DNA of 64,000 nucleotides from Nakamurella flavida (GTDB lineage: Bacteria; Actinomycetota; Actinomycetes; Mycobacteriales; Nakamurellaceae), in contig NZ_JAUSQV010000001.1 in the NCBI RefSeq assembly GCF_030811475.1, positions 4,076,880-4,140,879 on the forward strand, read 5' to 3'. A program made the translations under genes and the position numbers. Numbering within the stretch: position 1 is the stretch's first letter; each line of letters begins with the position of its first letter. Positions 10,000 through 18,546 of this stretch are shown here, in pieces. The notes beneath the pieces are model-generated. The model had not been told where the DNA came from. It did not search any database and saw only the letters and a list, made by a program, of their open reading frames with translations.

Positions 10000-11184
10000 G
10001 TGACCGATCCGAAGTTGGCGTTGTCCACCCGCGCCGTCCACGTCCCGGCTGCCGATCCCGTCGGCGGGCGTCCGTTGTCCGTGCCGATCTACCAGACCTC
10101 CGTGTTCGCCCACGACGACGCCAAGACGATCACCGACGCGCTGAACGATCCCCGCGGCGACTTCGCGTACTCCCGGTTGGGCAATCCGACGGTCCGGGCG
10201 CTCGAACACGCGATGGCCGAGCTCGAGGGCGCGGCCGGCGCGGTGGCCACCGCCTCCGGCATGGGCGCCATCGCGGTGGCCCTCGGGGCGCAGCTCAGGG
10301 CCGGGTCGCACCTGGTCGTGCAGCGCTCGATCTACGGCGGGACCACCGGTCTGCTCGACGATCTCGTGGCCCGGTGGGGACTGAGCACCACCGAGGTCGA
10401 CGGCGACGATCCGGCGGCGCTGCGGGCGGCCCTGCGGCCGAACACCGTGGCGGTGTACCTGGAGACCATCAGCAATCCGATGACCGTGGTCGCCGATCTG
10501 CCGGCCATGTGCGCGGTGGCGCGCGAGGCCGGGGTGCTCACCGTGGTGGACAGCACCTTCGCCTCGCCCATGGTGTGCCGGCCGCTGGAGCTGGGCGCCG
10601 ACATCGTCGTCCACTCGGCCACCAAGTACCTGTCCGGCCATTCCGACGTGACCGGCGGGATCACCGCCTACGCCGACGAGAAGCACTTCCGGGCCGGTTG
10701 GGCGTACGCGGCGACGACCGGGGTCACCCCGGACCCGTTCGCGACCTGGTTGATCATCCGCGGGCTGCAGACCCTGGGTCTGCGCATGCGGCAGGCCAAC
10801 AGCAACGCCGTCGCCCTGGCCGAGACGCTGGCCGCGCATCCCGCGGTGGACCGGGTCCACCACCCCTCGCGCCCGGACCACCCCCAGCACGAGCTCGCCC
10901 GTCGCATCCTCGACGGGTACGGCGCGATGCTGTCGTTCGACCTGGCCGCCGGGGAACACGCCGCCCGGGCGTTCACCGCGTCGGTCCGCCTCATCCAGCA
11001 GGCCGCGTCGCTCGGCGGGGTGGAGACCCTGACGGTCCACCCGTCGTCGACCTCGCACCGCTCGTTCAGCGACGAGGCCCTCGCGGCCGCCGGGATCAGC
11101 CGGGGGACCGTGCGCCTCTCGGTGGGGATCGAGGACCCGGCCGATCTGGTGGCCGACCTCACCCAGGCCCTGGAGCAGTGCTGA
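10000..11184 (+). CDS. Cys/Met metabolism PLP-dependent enzyme (cystathionine gamma-synthase/methionine gamma-lyase family)
   Basis: This 394-residue fold-type I PLP enzyme of the gamma family acts on cystathionine, O-acylhomoserine or methionine. Motifs include YSRLGNPT near residue 50, the substrate-pocket YGGTTGL near 112, VVDSTFASP near 183 and the Schiff-base lysine in SATKYLSGHSD near 208; the C-terminal VRLSVGIEDPADL is also typical. Sequence alone does not separate gamma-synthase from gamma-lyase activity. The GTG at 10000 starts the conserved N-terminus (TDPKLALSTRAVH). No clear Shine-Dalgarno sequence precedes it, so initiation may be leaderless. The 180 bases upstream hold an imperfect CCACCC/GGGTGG hairpin. 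Confidence 0.88.
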   Translation: MTDPKLALSTRAVHVPAADPVGGRPLSVPIYQTSVFAHDDAKTITDALNDPRGDFAYSRLGNPTVRALEHAMAELEGAAGAVATASGMGAIAVALGAQLRAGSHLVVQRSIYGGTTGLLDDLVARWGLSTTEVDGDDPAALRAALRPNTVAVYLETISNPMTVVADLPAMCAVAREAGVLTVVDSTFASPMVCRPLELGADIVVHSATKYLSGHSDVTGGITAYADEKHFRAGWAYAATTGVTPDPFATWLIIRGLQTLGLRMRQANSNAVALAETLAAHPAVDRVHHPSRPDHPQHELARRILDGYGAMLSFDLAAGEHAARAFTASVRLIQQAASLGGVETLTVHPSSTSHRSFSDEALAAAGISRGTVRLSVGIEDPADLVADLTQALEQC

Positions 11185-11257
11185 CCGACCCGGACCCGCC
11201 CAGCCCCGGATCCGTCCCGCCATCCACCGACTGCACCCACCGACCAGGAGGACGACC

Positions 11258-11725
11258 ATGACCGTGCCCGCCGCCCCGTCCGATCACGATCTGCTCGCGC
11301 ACGCCGTGGCCGCCGCCCGCGAGGGACTGGCCCAGGGCGGCATCCCGATCGGCGGCGCCCTGATCGTCGACGGGGAGGTGCTCGCCACCGGGTTCAACAA
11401 GCGGGTCCAGCTGGGCAGCGCCATCCGGCACGGGGAGACCGACTGCCTGGAGAACGCCGGTCGGCTGCCCGCCACCACCTATGCCCGGGCCACGATGGTG
11501 ACCACCCTGTCCCCGTGCGACATGTGCACCGGCGCGATCCTGCTCTACCGGATCCCCCGGGTGATCATCGGCGAGAACCGCACCTTCCTCGGCGGCGAGG
11601 ACCTCCTGCGGGCCCGAGGGGTCGACGTGGTCGTGCTCGACGACGCCGCCTGCGTCGCCATGATGACCGACTTCATCGCCGCGAACCCGAGCCTGTGGAA
11701 CGAGGACATCGGCGTCGCCGACTGA
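11258..11725 (+). CDS. Cytosine deaminase, yeast Fcy1 type
   Basis: The 155-residue zinc deaminase closely resembles the small fungal cytosine deaminase rather than the large bacterial CodA. It carries the zinc/catalytic HGETDCLENAGR (His and the proton-shuttle Glu, about residues 64-66) and SPCDMCTGAI (two zinc Cys near 87 and 90), and ends with the characteristic NEDIG segment. It should convert cytosine to uracil for pyrimidine salvage in the cytosol. AGGAGGA precedes the ATG. The gene is convergent with a nucleoside hydrolase seven bases away, a plausible salvage pairing. A broader nucleobase deaminase activity is possible. Confidence 0.9.
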   Translation: MTVPAAPSDHDLLAHAVAAAREGLAQGGIPIGGALIVDGEVLATGFNKRVQLGSAIRHGETDCLENAGRLPATTYARATMVTTLSPCDMCTGAILLYRIPRVIIGENRTFLGGEDLLRARGVDVVVLDDAACVAMMTDFIAANPSLWNEDIGVAD

Positions 11726-11743
11726 GCCACGCTCAGTCGGCGA
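11715..11743. terminator. Perfect 13-bp bidirectional hairpin spanning both stop codons
   Basis: TCGCCGACTGAGC (11715-11727) and GCTCAGTCGGCGA (11731-11743) pair perfectly around a CAC loop. The arms contain the stop codon of the plus-strand deaminase (11723-11725) and that of the minus-strand nucleoside hydrolase (11733-11735). Both proteins therefore end in Ala-Asp. It probably terminates both transcripts. Confidence 0.75.
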
Positions 11744-12710
11744 TGGTGGCCTGCCACACGCGGGCGTACTTCTCCGCCGCGACCTCGATCGCGACGTCGA
11801 CCACGGTGGCCGGGTACTGCGCCTCGCGGTGCGGGTCGGCGTCGAGATCCGGTCCCCGGTGGCGCTTGTCGACGATGGTCTGACCCCGGCCGAAGCCGTG
11901 CCCGTAGTCGACGCGGACGGGCCAGGCGCGGGTGGTGAGCCCGGCCGGGTCGGCCACGGCGCACACCGTCCCGGCGTCGCCGATCGTCGCGCGGTCCAGC
12001 CCGAAGACGCGGCACTGGAACTCCAGGATCGCCCCGGCCAGCTGGGCGGCCGGATCGCTGTGCCGGCGGAGCTCGGCCGCCTCGGTGGCCGTCACGGTGA
12101 CCTGGTCGAAGACGTCCAGGCCGTACATGGTCACCGGGATGTCGAGCTGCCCGGCGGCGGCCAGGGTGATCGCCGCCGCCTCCGGGTCGTGCCAGACGTT
12201 GAACTCGGCGACCGCGGTGGCGTTCCCCCGTTCGGCCGATCCGCCCATGAAGACGATCCGTTCGATGCCGGCGGCCACCTCGGGGTGGGTCCGCAGGAGC
12301 AGGGCGATGTTGGTCAGCGGCGCCGTGGGCACGAGGGTGATCCGCTCGCCGTTGCCGACCGCGGACATCAGCTCGGACCGGAGCAGCTCGACGGCGGTGT
12401 GCGGGGACAGTCGCCGGTCCGACGGGCGGGAGAAGCCGCCCAGGCCGTCGCGCCCGTGCACGTGATCAGCGGCGTGCAGGGGCGCCAGCAGGGGCCGGTG
12501 GGCACCCCGGGCGACGGGGATGTCCGGGGCACCCAGCGTGTCCAGCACGTAGAGGGTGTTGCGCACCACCTGCTCCACCCCGGTGTTCCCGGCCACACAG
12601 GTGATGGCGCGCAGGTCGATGCGCGGGGAGCGGACGGCGAACATCAGCGCCATCGCGTCGTCGATGCCGGTGTCGACGTCGAGGATGATCGGGACGGGCG
12701 TGCCGGTCAT
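11733..12710 (-). CDS. Nucleoside hydrolase (inosine/uridine-preferring family)
   Basis: The 325-residue enzyme splits the N-glycosidic bond of ribonucleosides. The diagnostic Ca2+-binding cluster DVDTGIDDAMAL is at residues 10-21. Other active-site features are NTLYVLD, the VPTAPLTNIALLL strand-loop, MGGSAERGNATAVAEFN near 170-186 and the late catalytic GDAGTVCAV region. The ATG at 12710 overlaps by four bases (ATGA) the stop of a small membrane protein gene, so the two are probably translationally coupled. Convergent cytosine deaminase next door suggests a joint pyrimidine salvage role. The exact nucleoside preference is not readable from sequence. Confidence 0.93.
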   Translation of the reverse strand: MTGTPVPIILDVDTGIDDAMALMFAVRSPRIDLRAITCVAGNTGVEQVVRNTLYVLDTLGAPDIPVARGAHRPLLAPLHAADHVHGRDGLGGFSRPSDRRLSPHTAVELLRSELMSAVGNGERITLVPTAPLTNIALLLRTHPEVAAGIERIVFMGGSAERGNATAVAEFNVWHDPEAAAITLAAAGQLDIPVTMYGLDVFDQVTVTATEAAELRRHSDPAAQLAGAILEFQCRVFGLDRATIGDAGTVCAVADPAGLTTRAWPVRVDYGHGFGRGQTIVDKRHRGPDLDADPHREAQYPATVVDVAIEVAAEKYARVWQATIAD

Positions 12711-12982
12711 CGCCGCGGCGCCGGGCGGCCGTACTGCGCGTCCAGTTCCTCGCGGGCGCGGCGACGCGAGCGCACGGCCCGATCGAGCCGGGCCAGCAGG
12801 GCGATCGCGCAAGCGGCCGGGATGAGCCAGAGGAACCAGGGGGCCTGCCAGGTGAAGACCAGCAGGAACGAGATCAGCCCGATCATGCCCACCGCGAGCA
12901 TCACCATCGAGCTGACGGGGATGCGAGCGGTGTCGGTCGGGGCGGGCGCGGTGAGGCGGGGTCGGTCGGGGTCGGGAGCCAC
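12707..12982 (-). CDS. Small two-helix membrane protein
   Basis: This 91-residue protein is not one I recognise. It has a Pro/Thr-rich cytoplasmic start, two hydrophobic helices (about residues 24-46 and 48-66), and a basic C-terminal tail (RSRRRAREELDAQYGRPAPRR-like) predicted to stay inside. It precedes and overlaps the nucleoside hydrolase gene by four bases. A role with nucleoside uptake or as a membrane tether is only a guess from position. Codon use matches its neighbours. Confidence 0.7.
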   Translation of the reverse strand: MAPDPDRPRLTAPAPTDTARIPVSSMVMLAVGMIGLISFLLVFTWQAPWFLWLIPAACAIALLARLDRAVRSRRRAREELDAQYGRPAPRR

Positions 12983-13029
12983 GGAGCAAGCCTGCCACGC
13001 CCCACCCCGGGCGCCGGGTTCCCGTAGGC

Positions 13030-13041
13030 TACTGGTGAGTA
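13030..13041. promoter_or_regulatory. Operator-like palindrome upstream of etfBA
   Basis: TACTGGTGAGTA has perfect 4-bp arms (TACT/AGTA) around GGTG. It lies about 90 bases before etfB, in an A/T-richer stretch with TTGACC and TAGGCT promoter-like boxes. Similar TACT-N4-AGTA sites are typical of TetR-type fatty-acid catabolism regulators. That assignment is inferred. Confidence 0.35.
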
Positions 13042-13126
13042 ACTTAGTTGACCCTTAGGCTGGGTCGCCCGTCGAACAACAACGCATGACGAACCGGCCC
13101 GACCGGCCGGCAGGAGGTCGATCCCC

Positions 13127-13921
13127 GTGGTGAACATCGCCGTTCTGGTCAAGCAGGTCCCGGACACCTGGTCCGAGCGCCGGCTGGACGACGCCGACTG
13201 GACGCTCGACCGGGACGCGGCCGACGCGGTCATCGACGAGATCGACACCCGCGGGGTGGAGACCGCACTGCAGGTGGTCGAGGCCCACGGCGGCGAGGTC
13301 ACCGTGCTGACCATGGGGCCCGCTCGGGCCACCGAGGCGCTGCGCAAGGCCCTGGCCATGGGTGCGCACAAGGCCGTCCACGTGCTCGACGACGCATTGG
13401 CCGGATCCTGCGCCCTGCAGACCTCCGCCGTGCTCGCCGCCGCGGTCGCGACCGTCGGGGCCGACCTGGTCATCACCGGGAACGAGTCGACCGACGGACG
13501 CACCGGGACCGTCGCGTCCATGCTGGCCGAGCGCCTCGGCCTGCCGCAGGTCACCTCGGTGCGCACCCTGGAGATCGATCCGACCGCGGGCACGCTGCGC
13601 GCCGAGCGGGTCAACGACGCCGGCTACAGCGAGGTCACCGCCACGCTGCCGGCCGTCGTCTCGGTCACCGAGAAGATCAACGAGCCGCGCTACCCCAACT
13701 TCAAGGGCATCATGTCCGCGAAGAAGAAGACGATCACCACCCTGGGTCTGGGTGACCTCGGGCTGGATCCGTCGACCATGGGTCTGGCCCACGCCTCGAC
13801 CGCCGTGCTGGACGCCGCTCCCCGTCCGGCCAAGCAGGCCGGCGAGAAGATCACCGACGACGGGGCCGGCAGCGGCGCGGCCGCGGTCGTGCAGTACCTC
13901 ACCACCGCCCGCCTGATCTGA
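13127..13921 (+). CDS. etfB: Electron transfer flavoprotein subunit beta
   Basis: This 264-residue protein is the beta subunit of the soluble heterodimer that carries electrons from acyl-CoA and other flavin dehydrogenases to the respiratory chain. Family hallmarks are the start NIAVLVKQVPDT, the AMP-binding region VITGNESTDGRTGTV (about residues 115-130) and the recognition-loop-like LPAVVSVTEKINEPRYPNFKGIM near 175-200. GTG at 13127 (or 13130) follows AGGAGG by nine bases. etfA follows 104 bases later on the same strand. The etfBA-iscS-mnmA order matches that of mycobacteria. Confidence 0.95.
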   Translation: MVNIAVLVKQVPDTWSERRLDDADWTLDRDAADAVIDEIDTRGVETALQVVEAHGGEVTVLTMGPARATEALRKALAMGAHKAVHVLDDALAGSCALQTSAVLAAAVATVGADLVITGNESTDGRTGTVASMLAERLGLPQVTSVRTLEIDPTAGTLRAERVNDAGYSEVTATLPAVVSVTEKINEPRYPNFKGIMSAKKKTITTLGLGDLGLDPSTMGLAHASTAVLDAAPRPAKQAGEKITDDGAGSGAAAVVQYLTTARLI

Positions 13922-14025
13922 CCCCGGGACCGTCCCCGGTGGTCCGCCACGGGGGCGTCGAGCCCACTCCCGTCCGGCCCCGCCGGACCCCTGAAGTCGA
14001 CATCGCGAGGAAGAAGGCACGAGAG

Positions 14026-14997
14026 ATGTCCCAGCCCGTACTGGTCCTGGTCGAGCACGCCGACGGTGCCGTTCGCCCCGTCACCGGTGAACTGCTCACC
14101 CTGGCCGCGCAGCTCGGATCCCCGGCCGCCGTGGTCGTCGGGAATCCCGGCACCGCCGAACTGCTCGCCGGTGAACTGGGCCGTCTCGGTGCCGGGACCG
14201 TCTACGCCGCCGAGTCCGACGAGGCGACCGGGTACCTGATCACCCCGGCGGTGGCGGCCCTGCAGGCGGCGGCGCAGGTCGCCGAGCCAGCGGCCATCCT
14301 CGTCGCCTCCACCGTCGACGGGCGGGAGATCTCCGGTCGGCTGGCCGTCCGCCTCAACTCCGGGGTCATCTCCGACGCGGTCGGCGTGAGCCGGGCGGAG
14401 GACGGCACCGTCGTGGCCGAGCAGTCGGTGTTCGGCGGCGACTACACGGTGCACGCGCGGGTCACCCTGGGCACCCCGATCATCTCGGTCCGGACGAACT
14501 CCGTCGAGGCGCACGCCGAAGCGGCCCAGGCCGCCGTGCAGGCGGTGGATGTGACGGTCGACCCGGCGGCGTCGGCGACGGTGGTCGCCGAACACCCCGA
14601 ACCGGTGGGCGACCGCCCCGAGCTGGGCTCGGCGTCCGTCGTCGTGTCCGGTGGGCGCGGCGTGGGGTCGGCCGAGAACTTCACCGTGGTCGAGGATCTC
14701 GCCGACGTGTTCGGCGGCGCGGTGGGCGCCTCCCGGGCCGCGGTCGACTCCGGCTACTACCCGCACCAGTTCCAGGTCGGCCAGACCGGCACCTCGGTGT
14801 CGCCGCAGCTGTACATAGCGCTGGGGGTGTCCGGGGCGATCCAGCACCGGGCCGGGATGCAGACCAGCAAGACCATCGTCGCGATCAACAAGGACGCCGA
14901 CGCCCCCATCTTCGAGCTGGCCGACATCGGCGTGGTGGGAGATCTGTTCGACGTGGCCCCCAAGGTCGCCGAGGCCGTCCGCAGCAGCAAGGGCTGA
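14026..14997 (+). CDS. etfA: Electron transfer flavoprotein subunit alpha
   Basis: This 323-residue protein is the FAD-binding partner of EtfB. The C-terminal FAD domain is clear: [19 protein letters not shown] near residues 238-256, then the [12 protein letters not shown] and [15 protein letters not shown] motifs. The N-terminal half carries the ETF fold with VLVEHADG and the [13 protein letters not shown] stretch. The ATG at 14026 is followed directly by the family N-terminus ([10 protein letters not shown]), with AGGAAG upstream. An upstream in-frame start at 13939 would add about 29 unconserved residues. The gene ends 41 bases from the convergent Fur-family gene, with a hairpin between. 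Confidence 0.95.
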   Translation: MSQPVLVLVEHADGAVRPVTGELLTLAAQLGSPAAVVVGNPGTAELLAGELGRLGAGTVYAAESDEATGYLITPAVAALQAAAQVAEPAAILVASTVDGREISGRLAVRLNSGVISDAVGVSRAEDGTVVAEQSVFGGDYTVHARVTLGTPIISVRTNSVEAHAEAAQAAVQAVDVTVDPAASATVVAEHPEPVGDRPELGSASVVVSGGRGVGSAENFTVVEDLADVFGGAVGASRAAVDSGYYPHQFQVGQTGTSVSPQLYIALGVSGAIQHRAGMQTSKTIVAINKDADAPIFELADIGVVGDLFDVAPKVAEAVRSSKG

Positions 14998-15005
14998 GCC
15001 GTCTC

Positions 15006-15032
15006 CACCGGTCCACCACTCGTGGGCCGGTG
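15006..15032. terminator. Hairpin between convergent etfA and the Fur-family gene
   Basis: An 11-bp stem with one G-T wobble (15006-15016 with 15022-15032) and a CACTC loop lies nine bases after the etfA stop. It is placed to end transcription from both sides. It has no U-tract, as is common in actinobacteria. Confidence 0.6.
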
Positions 15033-15038
15033 GGCCGG

Positions 15039-15524
15039 TCAGGCGCAGTCGGCGCAGCGACCGCGGAAGATGACCTCGCTGGACTGGACGACGAAGCCGA
15101 CCGGGGCCGAGGTCAGTTCCGGCCCGTCGCCGGGGACGTCGAAGATCGCGCCGCACCCGGTGCAGACCAGGTGGTGGTGGTCGTGGTGCACGTTGGGGTC
15201 GTACCGGGTGAGCCGGTCACCGACGTGCACGGCCAGCAGCTCGCCGGCCTCGACGAGCTCGTTGAGGGTGTTGTAGACCGTGGCCCGGCTGATCTCGGGC
15301 AGCACGACCGTCGCCAGTTCGTGGACCTCGTCGGCGGTCAGGTGCACGTGTCCGTCCCGGTCCGCCGCTGATCCCGGCGCATCCGCACCGATGTCGCCGT
15401 GGGCCGGATCGTGACCGGCTCTGGTGCTCATCCGCACCTGGTCGTCGAAGACCGTCGCGATCACCCGGCGCTGGGCGGTCATCCGCCACCCGCGCTGCAC
15501 GAGTCGACCGTTCAACGTCTCCAT
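15039..15524 (-). CDS. Fur-family metalloregulator (CatR/FurA-like) divergent from catalase
   Basis: The 161-residue protein has a winged-helix domain (EISRATVYNTLNELVEAGEL near residues 77-96), the metal-binding HHDHHHLVCTGCG stretch near 113-125 and a second C-terminal CxxC (RCADCA), so the structural Zn site of Fur/PerR proteins is complete. By analogy with CatR-CatA and FurA-KatG, it should repress the divergent catalase gene until peroxide or metal stress. Unusual is an extra loop of about 27 residues, rich in Asp, Gly and His, between the first helix and HLTADEVHEL. The ATG at 15524 is eight bases after a minus-strand TAGGGT box, suggesting leaderless initiation. Confidence 0.92.
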   Translation of the reverse strand: METLNGRLVQRGWRMTAQRRVIATVFDDQVRMSTRAGHDPAHGDIGADAPGSAADRDGHVHLTADEVHELATVVLPEISRATVYNTLNELVEAGELLAVHVGDRLTRYDPNVHHDHHHLVCTGCGAIFDVPGDGPELTSAPVGFVVQSSEVIFRGRCADCA

Positions 15525-15568
15525 GACACCGGACCCTATCGCGATCCACGCGGACCTGGATGGCGTCC

Positions 15569-15585
15569 AGACTTGGACAAGGTCT
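15569..15585. promoter_or_regulatory. Imperfect 17-bp palindrome between Fur-family gene and catalase
   Basis: AGACTTGGACAAGGTCT matches its own reverse complement at 12 of 17 positions. It abuts a -10-like TAAACT (15585-15590) for catalase. Position and symmetry suit a Fur/PerR/CatR-type operator acting on one or both genes. Confidence 0.5.
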
Positions 15586-15644
15586 AAACTGGGAGACGCT
15601 GAGACCAGGGCACTGACGTGCCCGTCGACCCAGGAAGGGATCAG

Positions 15645-17177
15645 ATGGTCACCCAGGACACCACCACGCATCCGGCCAACCCCACGCTGACGACCGCCGA
15701 CGGCGCGCCCGTCGCGAACAACCAGAACTCGCAGACCGCCGGCCCGAACGGCCCGATCCTGATGCAGGATCACCACCTCATCGAGAAGCTCGCCCACTTC
15801 AACCGCGAGCGGGTGCCGGAGCGCGTCGTGCACGCGGTCGGCATCGGCGCCGGCGGCGTCTTCGAGGTCACCAACGACGTCTCGCAGTACACCTGCGCGG
15901 CGTTCCTGTCCGAGGTGGGCAAGAAGACCGAGGTGTTCACCCGGTTCTCCACCGTGGCCGGCGCCCAGGGCGCCCCGGACTCCGCGCGGGATCCCCGCGG
16001 ATTCTCGGTGAAGTTCTACACCGAGGAGGGCAACTACGACCTCGTCGGCAACAACACCCCGATCTTCTTCATCCGGGATCCGCTCAAGTTCCCGGACTTC
16101 ATCCACACCCAGAAGCCCGACCCGCGCACCAAGGTGCAGGAGCCGGACAACGTGTGGGACTTCTTCGCGCTGTCGCCCGAGCTCACCCACCAGTTCACCT
16201 GGCTCTTCGGCGACCGCGGCCGCCCGAAGTCGCTGCAGAACATGGACGGGTTCGGCTCGCACACGTTCCAGTGGGTCAACGCCGAGGGCAAGGGTGTCTG
16301 GGTCAAGTACCACTTCAAGACCGACCAGGGCATCGAGTGCCTCTCCGACGACGACCTGCTCGACGTGACCGGCGGCAACCCGGAATACATGCTCTCCGAG
16401 CTGCGTGACTCCATCGACGCCGGGAAGTTCCCCTCCTGGACGGTGATGGTCCAGATCATGCCGTTCGAAGACGCCCCGAACTACCGGTTCAACCCCTTCG
16501 ACCTGACCAAGACCTGGTCGCAGAAGGACTACCCGAAGATCGAGGTCGGCCGGATGACGCTGAACCGGTGGCCGGACAACTACTTCGCCGAGACCGAGCA
16601 GTCCGCCTTCAACCCGGCGAACTTCGTGCCCGGTATCGGGCCCAGCCCGGACAAGATGCTGCAGGGCCGGCTCTTCGGCTACGGCGACGCCCACCGCTAC
16701 CGCCTGGGGACGAACTACCACCAGGTGCCGGTGAACCACCCGCACGCCACGAAGGCCCGCACCTACGGCCGGGACGGTCTGACCCGCGTCGACGGCAACG
16801 GCGGCGCGTCGAAGAACTACGAGCCGAACTCGTTCGGCGGCCCGGTCCAGACGTCCGTCCCGACGTACGCGGGCGTTCCCGTGGACGGGCTGTCCGGCAG
16901 CTACCCGTGGACCCTGCACGAGCAGGACGACGACTTCACCCAGGCGGGCGAGCTGTACCGCCTGATGGACGAGCCGGCCCGCCAGCGTCTGGTCACCGCC
17001 ATCGCCGGTTCGCTGTCCCGGGTCTCCAAGGAGGAGATCGTCTCCGGGTCGGTCGCGCACTTCGCCGCCGCCGATCCCGAGTACGGTGCCCGCGTCGAGG
17101 CCGCCGTGAAGAAGCTGCGCGCCCAGGGCGCCACCGCGGACGACCCGCAGAAGGAAGCCGCGACGATGGTCGTCTGA
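15645..17177 (+). CDS. katA: Monofunctional heme catalase (small-subunit type)
   Basis: This 510-residue enzyme dismutates hydrogen peroxide in the cytosol. The distal catalytic His sits in [11 protein letters not shown] near residue 63, the Asn in [13 protein letters not shown] near 137, and the proximal heme Tyr in the [14 protein letters not shown] motif near 346-359; length fits small-subunit catalases. The ATG at 15645 follows AGGAAGGG, and an upstream in-frame start at 15618 would add nine unconserved residues. It diverges from a Fur-family gene with a palindrome between them, pointing to peroxide-responsive control. A strong terminator follows the stop. Confidence 0.96.
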   Translation: MVTQDTTTHPANPTLTTADGAPVANNQNSQTAGPNGPILMQDHHLIEKLAHFNRERVPERVVHAVGIGAGGVFEVTNDVSQYTCAAFLSEVGKKTEVFTRFSTVAGAQGAPDSARDPRGFSVKFYTEEGNYDLVGNNTPIFFIRDPLKFPDFIHTQKPDPRTKVQEPDNVWDFFALSPELTHQFTWLFGDRGRPKSLQNMDGFGSHTFQWVNAEGKGVWVKYHFKTDQGIECLSDDDLLDVTGGNPEYMLSELRDSIDAGKFPSWTVMVQIMPFEDAPNYRFNPFDLTKTWSQKDYPKIEVGRMTLNRWPDNYFAETEQSAFNPANFVPGIGPSPDKMLQGRLFGYGDAHRYRLGTNYHQVPVNHPHATKARTYGRDGLTRVDGNGGASKNYEPNSFGGPVQTSVPTYAGVPVDGLSGSYPWTLHEQDDDFTQAGELYRLMDEPARQRLVTAIAGSLSRVSKEEIVSGSVAHFAAADPEYGARVEAAVKKLRAQGATADDPQKEAATMVV

Positions 17178-17199
17178 CCGTCCGCTTCCTCGAACGACC

Positions 17200-17247
17200 A
17201 CCACTGCCCGGCGGGAACCCCTTGCCGCCGGGCAGTGGTTCTTCTCT
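17200..17247 (+). terminator. Rho-independent terminator after catalase
   Basis: A perfect 15-bp stem (17200-17214 with 17225-17239) with a ten-base loop is followed by TTCTTCTCT. It starts 23 bases after the catalase stop. This isolates catalase from the iscS operon. Confidence 0.88.
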
Positions 17248-17320
17248 GCCACCCCCGGGCGACTGCAGAACCCGCTGGGGCCCTTCCCCGCCGGGGCCAC
17301 CGGTCGCCCGACCGGGGGCC

Positions 17321-17335
17321 TACCCTGGACGCCGA
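17321..17335 (+). promoter_or_regulatory. Leaderless-type promoter of iscS operon
   Basis: A TACCCT -10-like box (17321-17326) ends eight bases before the iscS ATG, and no Shine-Dalgarno sequence is visible. Transcription would start at or next to the start codon. No good -35 is seen. Confidence 0.45.
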
Positions 17336-18546
17336 TGACCTACCTCGACCACGCCTCCACCACCCCCGTGCTGCCCGCGGTGATCACCGCGGTCGGTGCC
17401 GTGATGGCGCACCCCGGGAACCCCTCGTCGCTGCACGCGAGCGGACGACGGGCACGCCGATCGGTGGAGGAGGCGCGCGAGTCGTTCGCCGCGGCCCTCG
17501 GGGCCCGACCCAGTGAGGTCGTGTTCACCTCCGGCGGTACCGAATCCGACAACCTGGCCGTGACCGGGTTCTACCGGGCCCGGCGCGCCGAGGATCCGGC
17601 CCGCCGCCGCATCCTCGTCGCCCCGGTGGAGCACCACGCCGTGCTGGACGTCGTCGAGCACCTGGCGGACCCCCGCACGGGGGAGGGCGCCGAGATCGGG
17701 TGGCTGGAGGTCGACGACTACGGCCGGGTGCACGCCGACACCCTCGCCGCGGCCATCGCGGAGGATCCGTCCTCGGTCGCCCTGGTCTCCGTCATGTGGG
17801 CCAACAACGAGGTCGGCACGGTCAACCCGGTCCGCGAGCTGGCCGCGGTCGCGCACGCCCACGGCATCCCCTTCCACACCGACGCCGTGCAGGCCGTCGG
17901 CCAGCTGCCCGTCGACTTCGCCCGCAGCGGCGTGGACGCGATGACGGTCTCCGCGCACAAGTTCGGTGGCCCCGTCGGGGTCGGCGCCCTGGTCGTCCGG
18001 CGGGACGCCGCTCTCGTCCCCGTCGTCTTCGGCGGTGGCCAGGAGCGGGGGATCCGATCCGGCACCCTGGATGTCGCCGGCATCGTGGGCATGGCCACCG
18101 CGCTGGCCGAGGCGACCGGGCGGCAGCCCGAGCACGCGGCACGCCTGACCGATCTGCGGGACGCGCTCATCGCCGCGGTGCTGGAGCGGGTACCGGATGT
18201 CGCGGTGTCCGGCGATCCCGGTCAGTCGCTCGTCGACGGCGGGCCGTCACGCCTCCCCGGGAACGCGCACCTGCGGTTCGCCGGCTGCGAGAGCGATGCG
18301 CTGATGATGCTGCTGGACGCCCGCGGGATCGAGTGCTCGGCCGGGTCGGCGTGCACCGCGGGTGTCGCCCGGCCGTCGCACGTCCTGCTGGGCATGGGCG
18401 TGGAGCCGGCCGATGCCCGTGGGGCGCTGCGCTTCTCGCTCGGCCATTCCTCCACCGAGGCGGACGTGCGGGCGTTGGCCGAGGTGATCGCGCCGGTGGT
18501 CGAGCGGGCCCGACGGGCCGCCGTCGCCGGGGCGAGGCGGTCCTGA
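17335..18546 (+). CDS. iscS: Cysteine desulfurase
   Basis: The 403-residue PLP enzyme removes sulfur from cysteine as an enzyme persulfide for tRNA thiolation and Fe-S clusters. It has [10 protein letters not shown] at the N-terminus, the EHHAVLD cofactor His, [11 protein letters not shown], the Schiff-base Lys in [10 protein letters not shown] near residue 208 and the sulfur-carrying active-site Cys in SAGSACTAG near 340 (the IscS/NifS type loop). Its stop overlaps the mnmA start (TGATG), so the two are translationally coupled. This pairing suggests the enzyme's main client is MnmA. The same neighbours occur in mycobacteria. Confidence 0.95.
   Translation: MTYLDHASTTPVLPAVITAVGAVMAHPGNPSSLHASGRRARRSVEEARESFAAALGARPSEVVFTSGGTESDNLAVTGFYRARRAEDPARRRILVAPVEHHAVLDVVEHLADPRTGEGAEIGWLEVDDYGRVHADTLAAAIAEDPSSVALVSVMWANNEVGTVNPVRELAAVAHAHGIPFHTDAVQAVGQLPVDFARSGVDAMTVSAHKFGGPVGVGALVVRRDAALVPVVFGGGQERGIRSGTLDVAGIVGMATALAEATGRQPEHAARLTDLRDALIAAVLERVPDVAVSGDPGQSLVDGGPSRLPGNAHLRFAGCESDALMMLLDARGIECSAGSACTAGVARPSHVLLGMGVEPADARGALRFSLGHSSTEADVRALAEVIAPVVERARRAAVAGARRS

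Noticed and set aside
11733-12998. Longer nucleoside hydrolase start at 12998
   Set aside because: It would overlap the small membrane protein in another frame; the conserved N-terminus starts at 12710 with an ATGA overlap.
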